NCBI GenBank assembly: GCA_035546295.1
Contig: DATKBT010000125.1
Location: forward strand, 186,001 to 250,000
From: DATKBT01 sp035546295
GTDB lineage: Bacteria > Acidobacteriota > Thermoanaerobaculia > Multivoradales > Multivoraceae
Direction of reading: 5' to 3'
Length of the DNA stretch: 64,000 nt
Position 1 is the stretch's first letter. Each line of letters begins with the position of its first letter. Positions 8,243 through 18,493 of the stretch are shown piece by piece. The translations under genes were made by a program, and so were the position numbers. The notes beneath the pieces were generated by a model, which had not been told where the DNA came from, searched no databases, and saw only the letters and a program-made list of their open reading frames with translations.

Positions 8243-9205
8243 ATGGGGGAGCCACTCGACCTGGGCCATCCATCGCGCGACGAGCCGCGTTCCGAGCGGC
8301 GCAGGGGCTTCTGGAACAAGCTCAAGCGTGGGTTGACGATGACCCACACCGAGCTGATCGAGCGGATCGGCGCGGCGGTGTCGGGGCGGGGGGTGATCTC
8401 GGAGGAGACCCTCGAGGAGCTCGAGGAGGGGCTGATCGCGGCGGACCTGGGGGTCGCCACCACCATGGAGCTGGTCGACGGCATTCGCAGCCGCGTCCAG
8501 GCCGGCCAGGCGGGCGACGTCGTCAAGCTGCGCGAGATGCTGGTCGACGAGGTCTCGATCCTGCTGCTCGACGCACCGCGGCTGGCGCCGGCGGCGTCTC
8601 CGCGCATCTCGCTGGTCGTCGGCGTCAACGGCTCGGGCAAGACGACCACGATCGCCAAGCTCGCCCGCAGGTCGCTCGACGACGGAGAGAGGGTGCTGCT
8701 GGCCGCCGCCGACACCTTCCGGGCCGCCGCGATCGAGCAGCTCCAGGTGTGGGGCACGCGGCTCGGCGTCGACGTCATCGCTCACCGCGCGGGCGCCGAC
8801 CCCGCGGCCGTCGTCTACGACGCGCTGCAGGCGAGCAAGGCGCGCCGGACCGACCATCTGATCGTCGACACCGCCGGCCGCCTGCACACCAAGGGCCACC
8901 TGATGGACGAGCTGGCCAAGATCGGACGGGTGATCGACCGCACGGGGGAGGGCTGGCAGCGCCGGACCCTGCTGGTGCTGGACGCCACCAACGGCCAGAA
9001 CGCGGTTCGACAGGCGCACGAGTTCTCGCGGACGGTGGCGGTCGACGGGCTGGTGCTGACCAAGCTCGACGGCACCGCGAAGGGGGGCGTGGTGGTCGCG
9101 ATCGCGCGCGAGCTGCGCCTGCCGGTCGCGTACCTCGGGGTCGGGGAGGGCGCCGAGGACCTGGTGGAGTTCCACGCCCGCGACTTCGCGGCGGCGCTGT
9201 TCTGA
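8243..9205 (+). CDS. ftsY: signal recognition particle receptor FtsY
   Basis: SRP-type GTPase, the membrane-associated receptor that docks SRP-ribosome complexes at SecYEG. 320 residues: a very short N-terminal acidic/basic extension, then the N domain (helical, about 25-110) and G domain. The GTPase motifs are complete: GVNGSGKTTTIAKLA, DTFRAAAIEQL, DTAGRLHTKGHLMDEL, TKLDGTAKGG and LGVGEGAEDL. The long A domain of enterobacterial FtsY is lacking, as in many phyla. ATG 8243 was chosen because the next residues match the family N domain and the spacing to the upstream hexamer is consistent. A downstream ATG at 8339 would delete the basic RRGFWNKLK segment. Confidence 0.95.
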   Translation: MGEPLDLGHPSRDEPRSERRRGFWNKLKRGLTMTHTELIERIGAAVSGRGVISEETLEELEEGLIAADLGVATTMELVDGIRSRVQAGQAGDVVKLREMLVDEVSILLLDAPRLAPAASPRISLVVGVNGSGKTTTIAKLARRSLDDGERVLLAAADTFRAAAIEQLQVWGTRLGVDVIAHRAGADPAAVVYDALQASKARRTDHLIVDTAGRLHTKGHLMDELAKIGRVIDRTGEGWQRRTLLVLDATNGQNAVRQAHEFSRTVAVDGLVLTKLDGTAKGGVVVAIARELRLPVAYLGVGEGAEDLVEFHARDFAAALF

Positions 9206-9214
9206 GACCCCGCG

Positions 9215-10354
9215 ATGCGCCGCGCCGACGACGCCGGGGACGAGGCTCGGGATCTGCGTTGGCTGCGCCGCACCCTGGTCCTGGCGCGGCGCGGGGCCGC
9301 GACCGTCGCGCCCAACCCGCGGGTCGGGGCGGTGGTGGTCAGGGACGGAGCGGTCCTCGCCGAGGGCTGGCATCGCCGCGTCGGCGAGCCCCACGCCGAG
9401 ATCGAGGCCCTGTCGCGGCTTGCCGACGGCGCCGCGCGCGACGCCACCCTCTATGTCAATTTGGAGCCCTGCTCGCATCAGGGGCGCACGCCCCCCTGCG
9501 TGCCGCGCGTGATCGGGTCGGGGGTGCGGCGAGTCGTCTGCTGCCATCGCGACCCCGACCCCCGGGTCGCGGGCTCGGGGCTGGACCAGCTGCGAGCGGC
9601 CGGGATCTCGGTGCGCAGCGGCCTGCTGGTCGAGGAGTCGGTTCGCGAGAACCTGCCGTTCCTGGTGCCCCGTCTGCTCGGCCGGCCCACCGTCACCCTC
9701 AAATGGGCGGCCTCGCTCGACGGCAAGATCGCCACCCGGACCGGCGCGAGCCAGTGGATCTCCTCGCCGGCGGGGCGGCGTTGGGCGCTCGGCCTGCGTG
9801 AGGAGCACGACGCGATCCTGGTCGGGCGCGGCACGGTGCTCGCGGACGACCCGCGACTCGACCGGCGCCTCGGGCGGGCCCCCGGGGCGATCGTTCGCGT
9901 GGTGCTCGATCGGTCTCTTCGGGTGCCTCCGGGCGCGCGCCTGTTCCAGGTCGCGGGGCGGGTGCTGCTGTACACTGAATCGCGGGACGAGGTCGCCCGC
10001 GCGCATCTCGAGCGCGCCGGCGCCGAAATCGTATGGCTGGAGTCGCTGGACCCCGCCGCCGTGGTCGCCGATCTCGGCCGCCGGGGCCTCGACAGCGTGC
10101 TGGTCGAGGGAGGAGGCGAGATCCTCGGTGCGTTTGCGGCCTCCGGCGTCTTCGATCGGATCGCGGTCTGCTGCGCTCCCCTGCTGATCGGCGGCGAGGG
10201 CGCGCCCGGTCCGTTGTCGGGGCGGGGGGTCGCGCGGCTCGAGGAGGCGGCGCGGATCGAAGGGTTGAGGACGCGGCGCCGGGGAGCCGACCTGATCATC
10301 GAGGGGGTGCGCAGCGGATGTTCACGGGACTTGTCGCAGAGGCTGGCCGGCTGA
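9215..10354 (+). CDS. ribD: bifunctional riboflavin deaminase/reductase RibD
   Basis: 379 residues in two domains. The N-terminal cytidine-deaminase-like domain (1-150) has the zinc motif HAE and PCSHQGRTPPC; the C-terminal reductase domain has LKWAASLDGKIA, a DDPRL motif and a VEGGG near the end. Together they convert the GTP-cyclohydrolase product through deamination and NADPH reduction in riboflavin synthesis. Its last 12 codons overlap the start of ribE in another frame (37 bp), which suggests tight coupling. ribBA and ribH are not in the window. Confidence 0.93.
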   Translation: MRRADDAGDEARDLRWLRRTLVLARRGAATVAPNPRVGAVVVRDGAVLAEGWHRRVGEPHAEIEALSRLADGAARDATLYVNLEPCSHQGRTPPCVPRVIGSGVRRVVCCHRDPDPRVAGSGLDQLRAAGISVRSGLLVEESVRENLPFLVPRLLGRPTVTLKWAASLDGKIATRTGASQWISSPAGRRWALGLREEHDAILVGRGTVLADDPRLDRRLGRAPGAIVRVVLDRSLRVPPGARLFQVAGRVLLYTESRDEVARAHLERAGAEIVWLESLDPAAVVADLGRRGLDSVLVEGGGEILGAFAASGVFDRIAVCCAPLLIGGEGAPGPLSGRGVARLEEAARIEGLRTRRRGADLIIEGVRSGCSRDLSQRLAG

Positions 10355-10932
10355 TCCGGCCGCCCCGTCCGGCTGGCGCGCGCGGGATCGAGCTCGAGCT
10401 GGAGATCTCCTCGCGGCTCGCCGCGAGGCTCGCGATCGGCGATTCGCTGGCCGTCGACGGCGTCTGCCTGACGCTGGTCGATCGTGGCGAGCGCGGCTGC
10501 ACCGTGGAGCTCTCGCCCGAGACGATCGAGCGCACGACCCTGGGCGATCTCCGAGAAGGCGCGCGGGTCAACCTCGAGCCCGCCCTGCGGCTCGGGGACG
10601 CGCTCGGCGGGCACTGGGTGCAGGGGCACGTCGACGGCGTGGCTCGGATCGTGGAGCGGCAGGATCTCGGCGAGCACCGGGTGCTCGCGCTCGAGCCACC
10701 GGCCGGGTTCGGGCGCTACGTCGTCGAGAAGGGTTCGGTGACCCTCGACGGCGTCAGCCTCACGGTGGCGCGGCTGGAGGGCGATCGCTTCGAGGTGGCG
10801 CTGATCCCTCACACGCTCGAGGTCACCAACCTCGGCGAGCGGGGAGTCGCGGACCGGGTCAACTTCGAGGCCGACGTCCTCGCCAAGTACGTCGAGCGGC
10901 TCGCGGAGCCGCTGCTGGGATCCCGCTCGTGA
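10318..10932 (+). CDS. ribE: riboflavin synthase alpha subunit
   Basis: 204 residues, two lumazine-binding repeats. The N-terminus MFTGLVAEAG is the canonical start of the family and fixes ATG 10318, inside ribD. Repeat 1 contains LAVDGVCLTL, and repeat 2 contains VTLDGVSLTV and IPHTLEVTNL. It dismutates two molecules of 6,7-dimethyl-8-ribityllumazine into riboflavin and the pyrimidinedione. The stop codon overlaps the GTG start of the next gene (GTGA). Confidence 0.95.
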   Translation: MFTGLVAEAGRLIRPPRPAGARGIELELEISSRLAARLAIGDSLAVDGVCLTLVDRGERGCTVELSPETIERTTLGDLREGARVNLEPALRLGDALGGHWVQGHVDGVARIVERQDLGEHRVLALEPPAGFGRYVVEKGSVTLDGVSLTVARLEGDRFEVALIPHTLEVTNLGERGVADRVNFEADVLAKYVERLAEPLLGSRS

Positions 10933-11876
10933 CCGATCGGCAGGGCTTTTCCGAGCACCTCCCGGAGGCGCGGACTCTGTGGACCCGCTATCGCCCGAAG
11001 GGTTGGGGGGGAGCTCCAGGGCCGTGGTTCGACCTGGTCGACGGAGGGCTCGGGGGAGGCTTGCGGGGAGCCGCTCCCCGGGTCGAGGACGTCGCCGCGC
11101 TCGACGACCTGGTCTATCTCCCGCCCCCCGGTCGCGGCGACAGCGGCCTTCGCGACGAGCTGGCGGCGGCGGCGATCGAGTACGGGCTGCGGCCGGTGGT
11201 CCAGGTCGGGCTGGAGGACCCGTTGCCGTCGTTGCAGGGTTCCTTCACGCTGTTGATCGACTCGCTGCCGGCGCTCCTCGCGGCCGCTCCCGCCGGGAGC
11301 GGCGGCGAGGGGGCCGTGTGGCTGCTCCCCGCGATCCCGGGCCTGACCGCCGGCGAGAGCGCGCAGGAGCGTGTGTGCGCGAGGCTCGTCGAGCTCTCGG
11401 CGTCGGCGGTGCACGTCTACGAGCCGCGACTCGGGGGCTCGGAGCTGCGTCGTCTCGCCGAGCTCTTCGGCGGCGACGGCTTCGAGCACCTGTTTCACGG
11501 TGAGCCGGTCGACGGGACGCCCTTGATGCGCTCCGCCCGCCGCGCGGGGCTCGAGGTCCTGCGTCCGCGGCCGGCTGCGGGCGTCGCGGGCAGGGCGGCC
11601 GAGAACCGCGTGCTGTCGGGGCTGCTGAGCCAGGCCGCGGATCTCTGGCTGCGCGCCGGGCGGCCCCCGTCGGCCGGCCAGGTCCTGTTCCGGGCCGCCC
11701 GAGAGGTCGACCGCACCGCCTTCGACCTGCGCGCGCTGGCCCGGGAGGGCAACCTCCGGGTCCTCGAGTGGCTGGCCGAGCCCGCCGGCGCCCTGGTCGA
11801 CGGCTGGCTCGCCACCGGAGCTGCGCCGCTGCTCGACGACCTGGCCGCCGAGGTGCTCGGGGCTCCTACTCGATGA
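10929..11876 (+). CDS. hypothetical protein after ribE
   Basis: 315 residues beginning with GTG in a GTGA overlap with ribE, so it is probably coupled to the riboflavin genes. I do not recognise the family. The first 190 residues alternate strand-like and helix-like stretches (RPVVQVGLEDPL, FTLLIDSLPALL, AVWLLPAIPGL, SAVHVYEPRLGG), as in an alpha/beta barrel. The C-terminal 110 residues look helical and rich in Leu/Ala/Arg. There is no signal peptide, membrane segment or cysteine cluster. Its 3' end overlaps the convergent hpt gene by 11 bp. Confidence 0.75.
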   Translation: MTDRQGFSEHLPEARTLWTRYRPKGWGGAPGPWFDLVDGGLGGGLRGAAPRVEDVAALDDLVYLPPPGRGDSGLRDELAAAAIEYGLRPVVQVGLEDPLPSLQGSFTLLIDSLPALLAAAPAGSGGEGAVWLLPAIPGLTAGESAQERVCARLVELSASAVHVYEPRLGGSELRRLAELFGGDGFEHLFHGEPVDGTPLMRSARRAGLEVLRPRPAAGVAGRAAENRVLSGLLSQAADLWLRAGRPPSAGQVLFRAAREVDRTAFDLRALAREGNLRVLEWLAEPAGALVDGWLATGAAPLLDDLAAEVLGAPTR

Positions 11877-12390
11877 CGCCGATGTAGGGCAGGTTGCGGT
11901 AGCGCTCTTCGTAGTCGAGGCCGTAGCCGACCACGAACACGTTGTCGATGCGAAAGCCGCAGAAGTCGATCGGCACCTCGACCTCGCGGGCGGCGTGCTT
12001 GTCGAGCAGGGCGGCGAGGCGCACCGAGCGGGCGCCGCGGAACTCGAGCAGGGAGAGCACCGTGCGCAGCGTGTGGCCGGTGTCGACGATGTCTTCGATG
12101 AGCAGAACGTCCCGGCCGCGGACCGGGGTGTCGACGTCGTTCTTGATGCGGACCTCGCCGGGCTCCTTGGCGCCCTGGTAGCTCGAGGTCTGGAAGAAGT
12201 CGACGACCACCGGCAGGTCGATTTGCTTGAGGAGGTCGACCATGAAGAACACCGCTCCCTTGAGCACCCCGATGCAGGTCAGGTGGCTTCCTTCGTCGTA
12301 GGTCGCGCGGATCTCGGCGGCGAGCTCGGAGATCCTCCGCTGGAGATCTTCGGAGGAGATCAGGACCCTGGGCGCGGCGGTTTCGCTCAT
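11866..12390 (-). CDS. hpt: hypoxanthine phosphoribosyltransferase
   Basis: 174 residues. The PRPP-binding signature VLLIEDIVDTGHTL, the GVLKGAVFFMVDL segment and the C-terminal VVGYGLDYEERYRNLPYIGV are characteristic of bacterial HPRT. It makes IMP (and usually GMP) from hypoxanthine or guanine plus PRPP in the cytoplasm. The ATG at 12390 gives the family N-terminus; a GAGGA lies a few bases upstream on the minus strand. Divergent from the next gene across a 93-bp spacer that contains the palindromic GTATAC. It complements apt (29880) and two nucleoside phosphorylases in this window. Confidence 0.94.
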   Translation of the reverse strand: MSETAAPRVLISSEDLQRRISELAAEIRATYDEGSHLTCIGVLKGAVFFMVDLLKQIDLPVVVDFFQTSSYQGAKEPGEVRIKNDVDTPVRGRDVLLIEDIVDTGHTLRTVLSLLEFRGARSVRLAALLDKHAAREVEVPIDFCGFRIDNVFVVGYGLDYEERYRNLPYIGVIE

Positions 12391-12401
12391 CGCTTCCTCG
12401 G

Positions 12402-12407
12402 TATACT
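12402..12407 (+). promoter_or_regulatory. possible -10 element (TATACT) in the hpt / 12484 divergent spacer
   Basis: TATACTGAG on the plus strand, identical over nine bases to the site at 5996. The -35 region is poor. The overlapping GTATAC is self-complementary, so it could also serve hpt on the minus strand. Confidence 0.25.
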
Positions 12408-12483
12408 GAGAGTTTGCCCCCACTCTTGCTTGTCCTGCCGTTACGGCGCGGTTCCTGAGACCAGACGGGGCGGGAGATGCGCG

Positions 12484-14157
12484 ATGACCGTCCAAGAGCT
12501 GAGTGAGCTCAACCTTCGCTACGTTCGGCTGTCCAATCGATTCAAGGCTGCGTGGGCCTATCAGCAGTTCCTGCAGGGCCTGGAGAAGATCTTCACGGGC
12601 GCCGCCAGGGGCGGCGACGCGGTCGCATTCCAGAGCCTGTTCGCCGAGCTCAAGTCGCTTTCGAAGAGGATCACGGCGGCCCAGGCGGTCGAGGTCTCGG
12701 AGGCCCTGGATGATACTTCCAGCCGGCTCGAGGGCAAGATGGCGCATCTGATCGACCTCGACGCCGAGGTCCCACCCTCGCGGGTGCGTCAGTTCTTCAA
12801 CCGGGTCAACAGCGGCGACGAGCGGATCCTGACCCAGCTGCTGCGGTTCTACGTCTTCGCCTGCGAGGAGCAGGGGTGGGAGGTCGATCGCGTCGACAAG
12901 ATCGACTTTTTGACCACCCGCCTCGGCCAGGTGGTCAAGGAGCTCGACCGCCCCGCCCTCGAGCGGGATCCTCAGCGCGCGGGCGTGATCCTGGGCGGCT
13001 TCTGGAGGCTGCTGGGAGCCCCCGAGCCGGAGCCCTCGAAGCTGGAGGACGCGAGGAGGGAGATCCGGACGCTGCGGGAGGCGATGTCGCAGATCGAGAG
13101 CCTCGAGGAGTTCAACCAGCTCGGCGTGATCCGCGGCTACCGTCAGCTCAAGCACTCCCTCGGGCCGCTGTTCTTCCACCCCGAGCTGCTGTTCGACATC
13201 GTCGACACCAACCTCTTCCTGCGGTCGGTGGTCGGCGAGTTCTACGGCCTCGAGGAGCGCCGGATCGCAGAGGAATGCCGGGAGGTCTTCGACCTGGAGC
13301 GCGACGCCCTCGAACGCGACTCCAGCCTGATCGCGGTCCTGCGCGAGCTGCGGGTCGACATCGAGCGCTGGGAGCAGGACATCGAGGAGGAGAACGTCAA
13401 GCTCGGCGACATGGTGGAGCTCGGAGCCAAGGTGAGGTCGGTCCTGCCGAGGCTCCGAGACGGCGGCGAAGAGGCGGCGGAGCGGGGAGCCGCCGCCGGA
13501 GCGGGCGGCTCACGATCGGTCGGGCCGGTCGAAGAGGAGGTCTCGGACTCGGCGGTCGGCGTCGAGGTGGGGCCGGAGCCCGCGCCCGCGGCCGGGTCGC
13601 AGGGCGAGAGCCCGGGGGCGGTGTCGCTGCGGGGCAACTGGGACGAGGGGCTCCCAGAGACCAAGCCCCGCGGTCCGCTTCACCTGCGCACGGCCCATGG
13701 CGCGCTGCTGGCGGACACCCTCAGGGGGCTGCTCGGCGTGCTCGAGGGAATGGACTGGGAGGCCAGCCCGAAGTCCGCGACGCACACCGCCGAGGCGAAG
13801 ACGCTGCGGCTCGAGCCGCGCGAGGTGCTCGCCTACCGTCGTCTCTTCAATCCGCAGCGGTTCGAGGCCGACCGAGAGCAGTTCCTGCTGGAGGCCGCGG
13901 CGCTGCGCATGGCGATCACGGCCGAGGCCGAGGAGATCGTCGGGAGCGCCGATCACCTGCGGGGCCGCAAGTCCTCCTCTGCGCTGAAGCGCGCACGCTC
14001 CCTGTGCCACCTCGCCGGCTTCTTCGTCCGCCGGTTCGAGCAGTTCGTCGAGGAGGCCGTGCACTCGGAGGACCTGATCGAAGCCAAGTCCCTCCAGCAC
14101 GTGCGGATGCGGCTGGTCCGCGACTACTCGGGCCTGTGGCTCCTGGTGTTCGGGTGA
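12484..14157 (+). CDS. hypothetical coiled-coil-rich protein, 557 aa
   Basis: Not recognised. Residues 1-330 are strongly helical and charged, with a likely coiled coil around 185-320 (repeating Glu/Leu/Arg, for example RREIRTLREAMSQIESLEEF). Residues 325-385 form a low-complexity Glu/Ala/Gly/Pro linker. Residues 390-557 are a second helical domain ending with SGLWLLVFG. No signal peptide, membrane helix, nucleotide-binding motif or Cys cluster. ATG 12484 has a weak upstream GGGAG. The stop overlaps the GTG of the purine nucleoside phosphorylase, so the pair may be co-translated. A structural or scaffolding role is possible but unsupported. Confidence 0.8.
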   Translation: MTVQELSELNLRYVRLSNRFKAAWAYQQFLQGLEKIFTGAARGGDAVAFQSLFAELKSLSKRITAAQAVEVSEALDDTSSRLEGKMAHLIDLDAEVPPSRVRQFFNRVNSGDERILTQLLRFYVFACEEQGWEVDRVDKIDFLTTRLGQVVKELDRPALERDPQRAGVILGGFWRLLGAPEPEPSKLEDARREIRTLREAMSQIESLEEFNQLGVIRGYRQLKHSLGPLFFHPELLFDIVDTNLFLRSVVGEFYGLEERRIAEECREVFDLERDALERDSSLIAVLRELRVDIERWEQDIEEENVKLGDMVELGAKVRSVLPRLRDGGEEAAERGAAAGAGGSRSVGPVEEEVSDSAVGVEVGPEPAPAAGSQGESPGAVSLRGNWDEGLPETKPRGPLHLRTAHGALLADTLRGLLGVLEGMDWEASPKSATHTAEAKTLRLEPREVLAYRRLFNPQRFEADREQFLLEAAALRMAITAEAEEIVGSADHLRGRKSSSALKRARSLCHLAGFFVRRFEQFVEEAVHSEDLIEAKSLQHVRMRLVRDYSGLWLLVFG

Positions 14158-15002
14158 CGGGAGGCGATTCGCACCACGCCGCCGAGCTCGAGGCGGCGGT
14201 GGCGCGATGGAATGGACTCGGGCTGGCCCGCCCGCAAGTGGCCGTGGTCGCGGGCTCCGGGCTCGACGTCTCGTTCGGCGCGACGGTCGCAGGCCCCTTC
14301 GCCCTCGCCGACTGGCTGCCGTTCCCGGTGCATGCGGTCGCCGGGCACGCCCTCACCTTCGAGCTGGTCGACGGCGGCCGGCATCGGCTGCTCCACTTCC
14401 GCGGACGCCTCCACGCCTATCAGGGCTTCGAGCCCGGACAGTTGGTGTTCCCGGTACGCCTGGCCGCCCGCCTCGGCGCCGGCGTCCTGGTGGTGACCAA
14501 CGCGGCGGGCGGCATCGGCAGGGTGGCCCGGGCGGGCGCCCTGGTGGCGATCGCCGATCACCTCAACCAGACCGGGCTCAATCCTTTGCGCGGGCGCCTT
14601 CCCGAGTCGTGGGGGCCGCAGTTCCCGGACATGGTCGACGCCTACGATGCAGCCCTGCGCCGACGGCTGGCGGCGCACGCCGAGGCGCTCGGCATCCCGC
14701 TCGAGCAGGGGGTGTACGCGGGGCTGCTGGGCCCCTGCTACGAGACGCCGGCAGAGGTCGAGGCGCTGCGTCGCGCCGGCGCCGACCTGATCGGCATGTC
14801 GACGGTGCTGGAGGTGATTGCGGCGCGCCAGCTCGGGCTCCGCTGCCTGGGGCTGTCGCTGGTCACCAATCCGGCGGCCGGGAGCGGCGCTGCCACGCTC
14901 GATCACGAGGAGGTGCTCGAGGCCGGCCGCGCGGCCGCCGGGCGCGTCGAAGCGCTGCTGCGCGCGTTGCTCGACGATCCCGAGCTGGTCGCGGATCGCT
15001 GA
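14154..15002 (+). CDS. purine-nucleoside phosphorylase (trimeric, class I)
   Basis: 282 residues starting with GTG (GTGA overlap). The family landmarks are the phosphate-binding VVAGSGLDVSFG, FRGRLHAYQG, VVTNAAGGIG, GLLGPCYETPAEVE and GMSTVLEVIAARQLGL. The SLVTNPAAG segment carries the Asn expected of 6-oxopurine (inosine/guanosine)-specific enzymes. It phosphorolyses purine nucleosides to base plus ribose-1-phosphate, feeding bases to hpt 1.8 kb away. The gene symbol could be punA/deoD-like, and the choice is uncertain. Confidence 0.9.
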   Translation: MTGGDSHHAAELEAAVARWNGLGLARPQVAVVAGSGLDVSFGATVAGPFALADWLPFPVHAVAGHALTFELVDGGRHRLLHFRGRLHAYQGFEPGQLVFPVRLAARLGAGVLVVTNAAGGIGRVARAGALVAIADHLNQTGLNPLRGRLPESWGPQFPDMVDAYDAALRRRLAAHAEALGIPLEQGVYAGLLGPCYETPAEVEALRRAGADLIGMSTVLEVIAARQLGLRCLGLSLVTNPAAGSGAATLDHEEVLEAGRAAAGRVEALLRALLDDPELVADR

Positions 15003-15046
15003 CGCGGTTATGGTAGCGCCGCCTGGGAGGGCGACGCGAAGAGGCC

Positions 15047-16567
<1,521 letters not shown>

Positions 16568-16571
16568 GCCG

Positions 16572-17798
16572 ATGAGCGGACCGGGGCGGCGCGGCGCGCG
16601 CTTCGAGCTGTTCGTCGCCATGCGCTACCTCCGCTCGGCCCGCTCCGACGCCTTCATCCATCTGCTGGCGCGAATCACGGCGGGCGGCCTGACCCTCGGC
16701 GTGGCGGCGTTGATCCTGGCGCTGGCGGCGCTTTCGGGCTTTCAGCGACGGCTGCTCGCAGACGTGCGCGAGCGCAGTCCGCTGCTCGAGATCGTCGCCG
16801 ACCCCAGCGTCGACCTCGAGCGCGCGCGTGATCTGGCGATCGGCGTGGGTGGGGTGGCTTCGGTGCAGGAGCTGCTCTACGGGCGCGGCTGGTTGCGTCG
16901 CCGGTACGAGGTCGAGCCGGTGCAGATCGTGGGCTACGAGTCCTCGTTGCCGGAGGCCTTTCCGGTGGAGGCCGGGACCGAGCACCCGGACGTCGAGCGG
17001 CCCGGGCTGTGGATCTCGTCGGCGACCGCCTTTCGCTGGGGGCTGGCGCCCGGGGACGTCGTCGAGCTGGTGTCGCCGCGCATGACCCTGACGCCGCGGG
17101 GGCCGGCGCCCCGCTCCCGGCACCTCGAGATCCTCGGGCTCCACGATCCCGGCAACGCCGACGAGCGGTACGCGCAGCGGGTCGCGCTACCGCTCGAGTT
17201 GGCGCGCTCGATGATCGTCGCGGCCGACCGCCGGCTCGAGGTCCGGCTCGAGCGCGGCGGGGGCGAGAGCGCGGTCGCCGAGCGGCTGCGCGCAGCGCTC
17301 GCCGGTGACCCCGCGACCGCGGGCGCCGAGCCGGTGACCTGGCTCGAGGCCAACCGGGCGCTGCGCTTCGTGCTGCGGCTCGAGAAGACCGTGATCTTCC
17401 TGGCAGTCGTGCTCATCGTGCTGGTGGCGTCGTTCGCCCTGGTGGGCGCGCTGTCCCTGATCCTGGCCAGCAAACGCGCCGAGGTCGGGATCCTCTCCGC
17501 GATGGGGGCGTCGCGACGGTCGCTGCGGCGGATCTTCCTGCTGCTGGGGGCGGCGCTCGCCGGGGTCGGCGCCGGCTGCGGGGCGGTGCTCGGGGTCGGC
17601 CTCGCCTGGTCGCTCGACCACTGGGGCGTGATCCGGCTCCCGGGCCAGGTGTTCATCGTCGACCACCTGCCGTTCGACGTGCGCGTCGGCGACGTCGCGG
17701 TGGTCCTGGCGTCGACCATCGTGGTCACCCTGATCGCGGCGGCGGTGGGGGCGCGGAAGACCGGCTCCCTCGATCCGGTCGAGGCCATGCGCCGATGA
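16572..17798 (+). CDS. LolC/E-type ABC transporter permease (lipoprotein release)
   Basis: 408 residues with the classic topology: one membrane helix near 32-53, a large periplasmic MacB-PCD-like domain (60-265), then three C-terminal helices in an FtsX domain (LEKTVIFLAVVLIVLVASF onward, ending GSLDPVEAMRR). With the overlapping ATPase it forms the inner-membrane complex that extracts mature lipoproteins for transfer to the outer membrane. Only one permease is present, so a homodimer or a second permease elsewhere is implied. An FtsX-family exporter of another substrate cannot be excluded, but the lysS/lolD context favours Lol. Confidence 0.87.
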   Translation: MSGPGRRGARFELFVAMRYLRSARSDAFIHLLARITAGGLTLGVAALILALAALSGFQRRLLADVRERSPLLEIVADPSVDLERARDLAIGVGGVASVQELLYGRGWLRRRYEVEPVQIVGYESSLPEAFPVEAGTEHPDVERPGLWISSATAFRWGLAPGDVVELVSPRMTLTPRGPAPRSRHLEILGLHDPGNADERYAQRVALPLELARSMIVAADRRLEVRLERGGGESAVAERLRAALAGDPATAGAEPVTWLEANRALRFVLRLEKTVIFLAVVLIVLVASFALVGALSLILASKRAEVGILSAMGASRRSLRRIFLLLGAALAGVGAGCGAVLGVGLAWSLDHWGVIRLPGQVFIVDHLPFDVRVGDVAVVLASTIVVTLIAAAVGARKTGSLDPVEAMRR

Positions 17799-18493
17799 CG
17801 TCGCCTGCTCGCCCGCTCGCCATCGAAGCTCGCCAGGTGACCAAGTGCTACCGCGACGGCGAGCAGCGGATCGACGTGCTCACCGGGGCCGACCTCGAGG
17901 TCGCGAGCGGGGAGATGGTGGCCGTGGTCGGGCCCTCGGGCTCCGGCAAGTCGACGCTGCTGCACCTGCTCGGCGCGCTCGACCGGCCGGACTCGGGCGA
18001 GATCCTGATCGCCGGGGAGCGCCCCGACCGGCTCGGCCCCGAGCGGCTCGCCGACTTCCGCAACCAGACGATCGGCTTCGTCTTCCAGTTCCACCAGCTC
18101 CTGCCCGACTTCGACGCGCTCGAGAACGTGTCGATGCCGGGGCGCATCGCGGGGCTCGCGGTGCGCGAGCTCGAGCAGCGGGCACGGACGCTGCTCGCGG
18201 AGGTCGGCCTGCTGGCGCGGGCGCACTCCTTCCCCAACCAGCTCTCGGGGGGCGAGCGGCAGCGGATCGCGCTGTGCCGGGCGCTGCTGCTCGAGCCGCC
18301 GATCCTGCTCGCGGACGAGCCGACCGGCAACCTGGATCCGGCCTCGGGCGACCAGATCTTCGAGCTGCTGATCGAGATGCGGGAGCGGCGCGGCGCCACC
18401 AGCGTGCTGGTCACCCACAACCCGGTCCTGGCCGCCCGCTGTGGTAGGGTTTTGGAGCTACGAGACGGGGTCTTGACCCAGCAACGAGCATGA
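17795..18493 (+). CDS. lolD: LolD-like ABC transporter ATP-binding protein
   Basis: 232 residues. Walker A GPSGSGKSTL, Q-loop FVFQFHQLLPDFDALENV, the ABC signature LSGGERQR and Walker B ILLADEPTGNLD are all intact. The FxFQxHxLLPxF and DEPTGNLD forms are typical of the LolD/MacB/FtsE family. The ATG overlaps the permease stop by 4 bp, so the two proteins are made together. Powers lipoprotein release from the inner membrane if the LolC/E assignment is right. Confidence 0.88.
   Translation: MTSPARPLAIEARQVTKCYRDGEQRIDVLTGADLEVASGEMVAVVGPSGSGKSTLLHLLGALDRPDSGEILIAGERPDRLGPERLADFRNQTIGFVFQFHQLLPDFDALENVSMPGRIAGLAVRELEQRARTLLAEVGLLARAHSFPNQLSGGERQRIALCRALLLEPPILLADEPTGNLDPASGDQIFELLIEMRERRGATSVLVTHNPVLAARCGRVLELRDGVLTQQRA

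Noticed and set aside
6013..8778. A 921-codon minus-strand open frame across HD-GYP and ftsY
   Set aside because: Spans three sense genes and an intergenic gap, lacks recognisable motifs, and is a codon-bias shadow.
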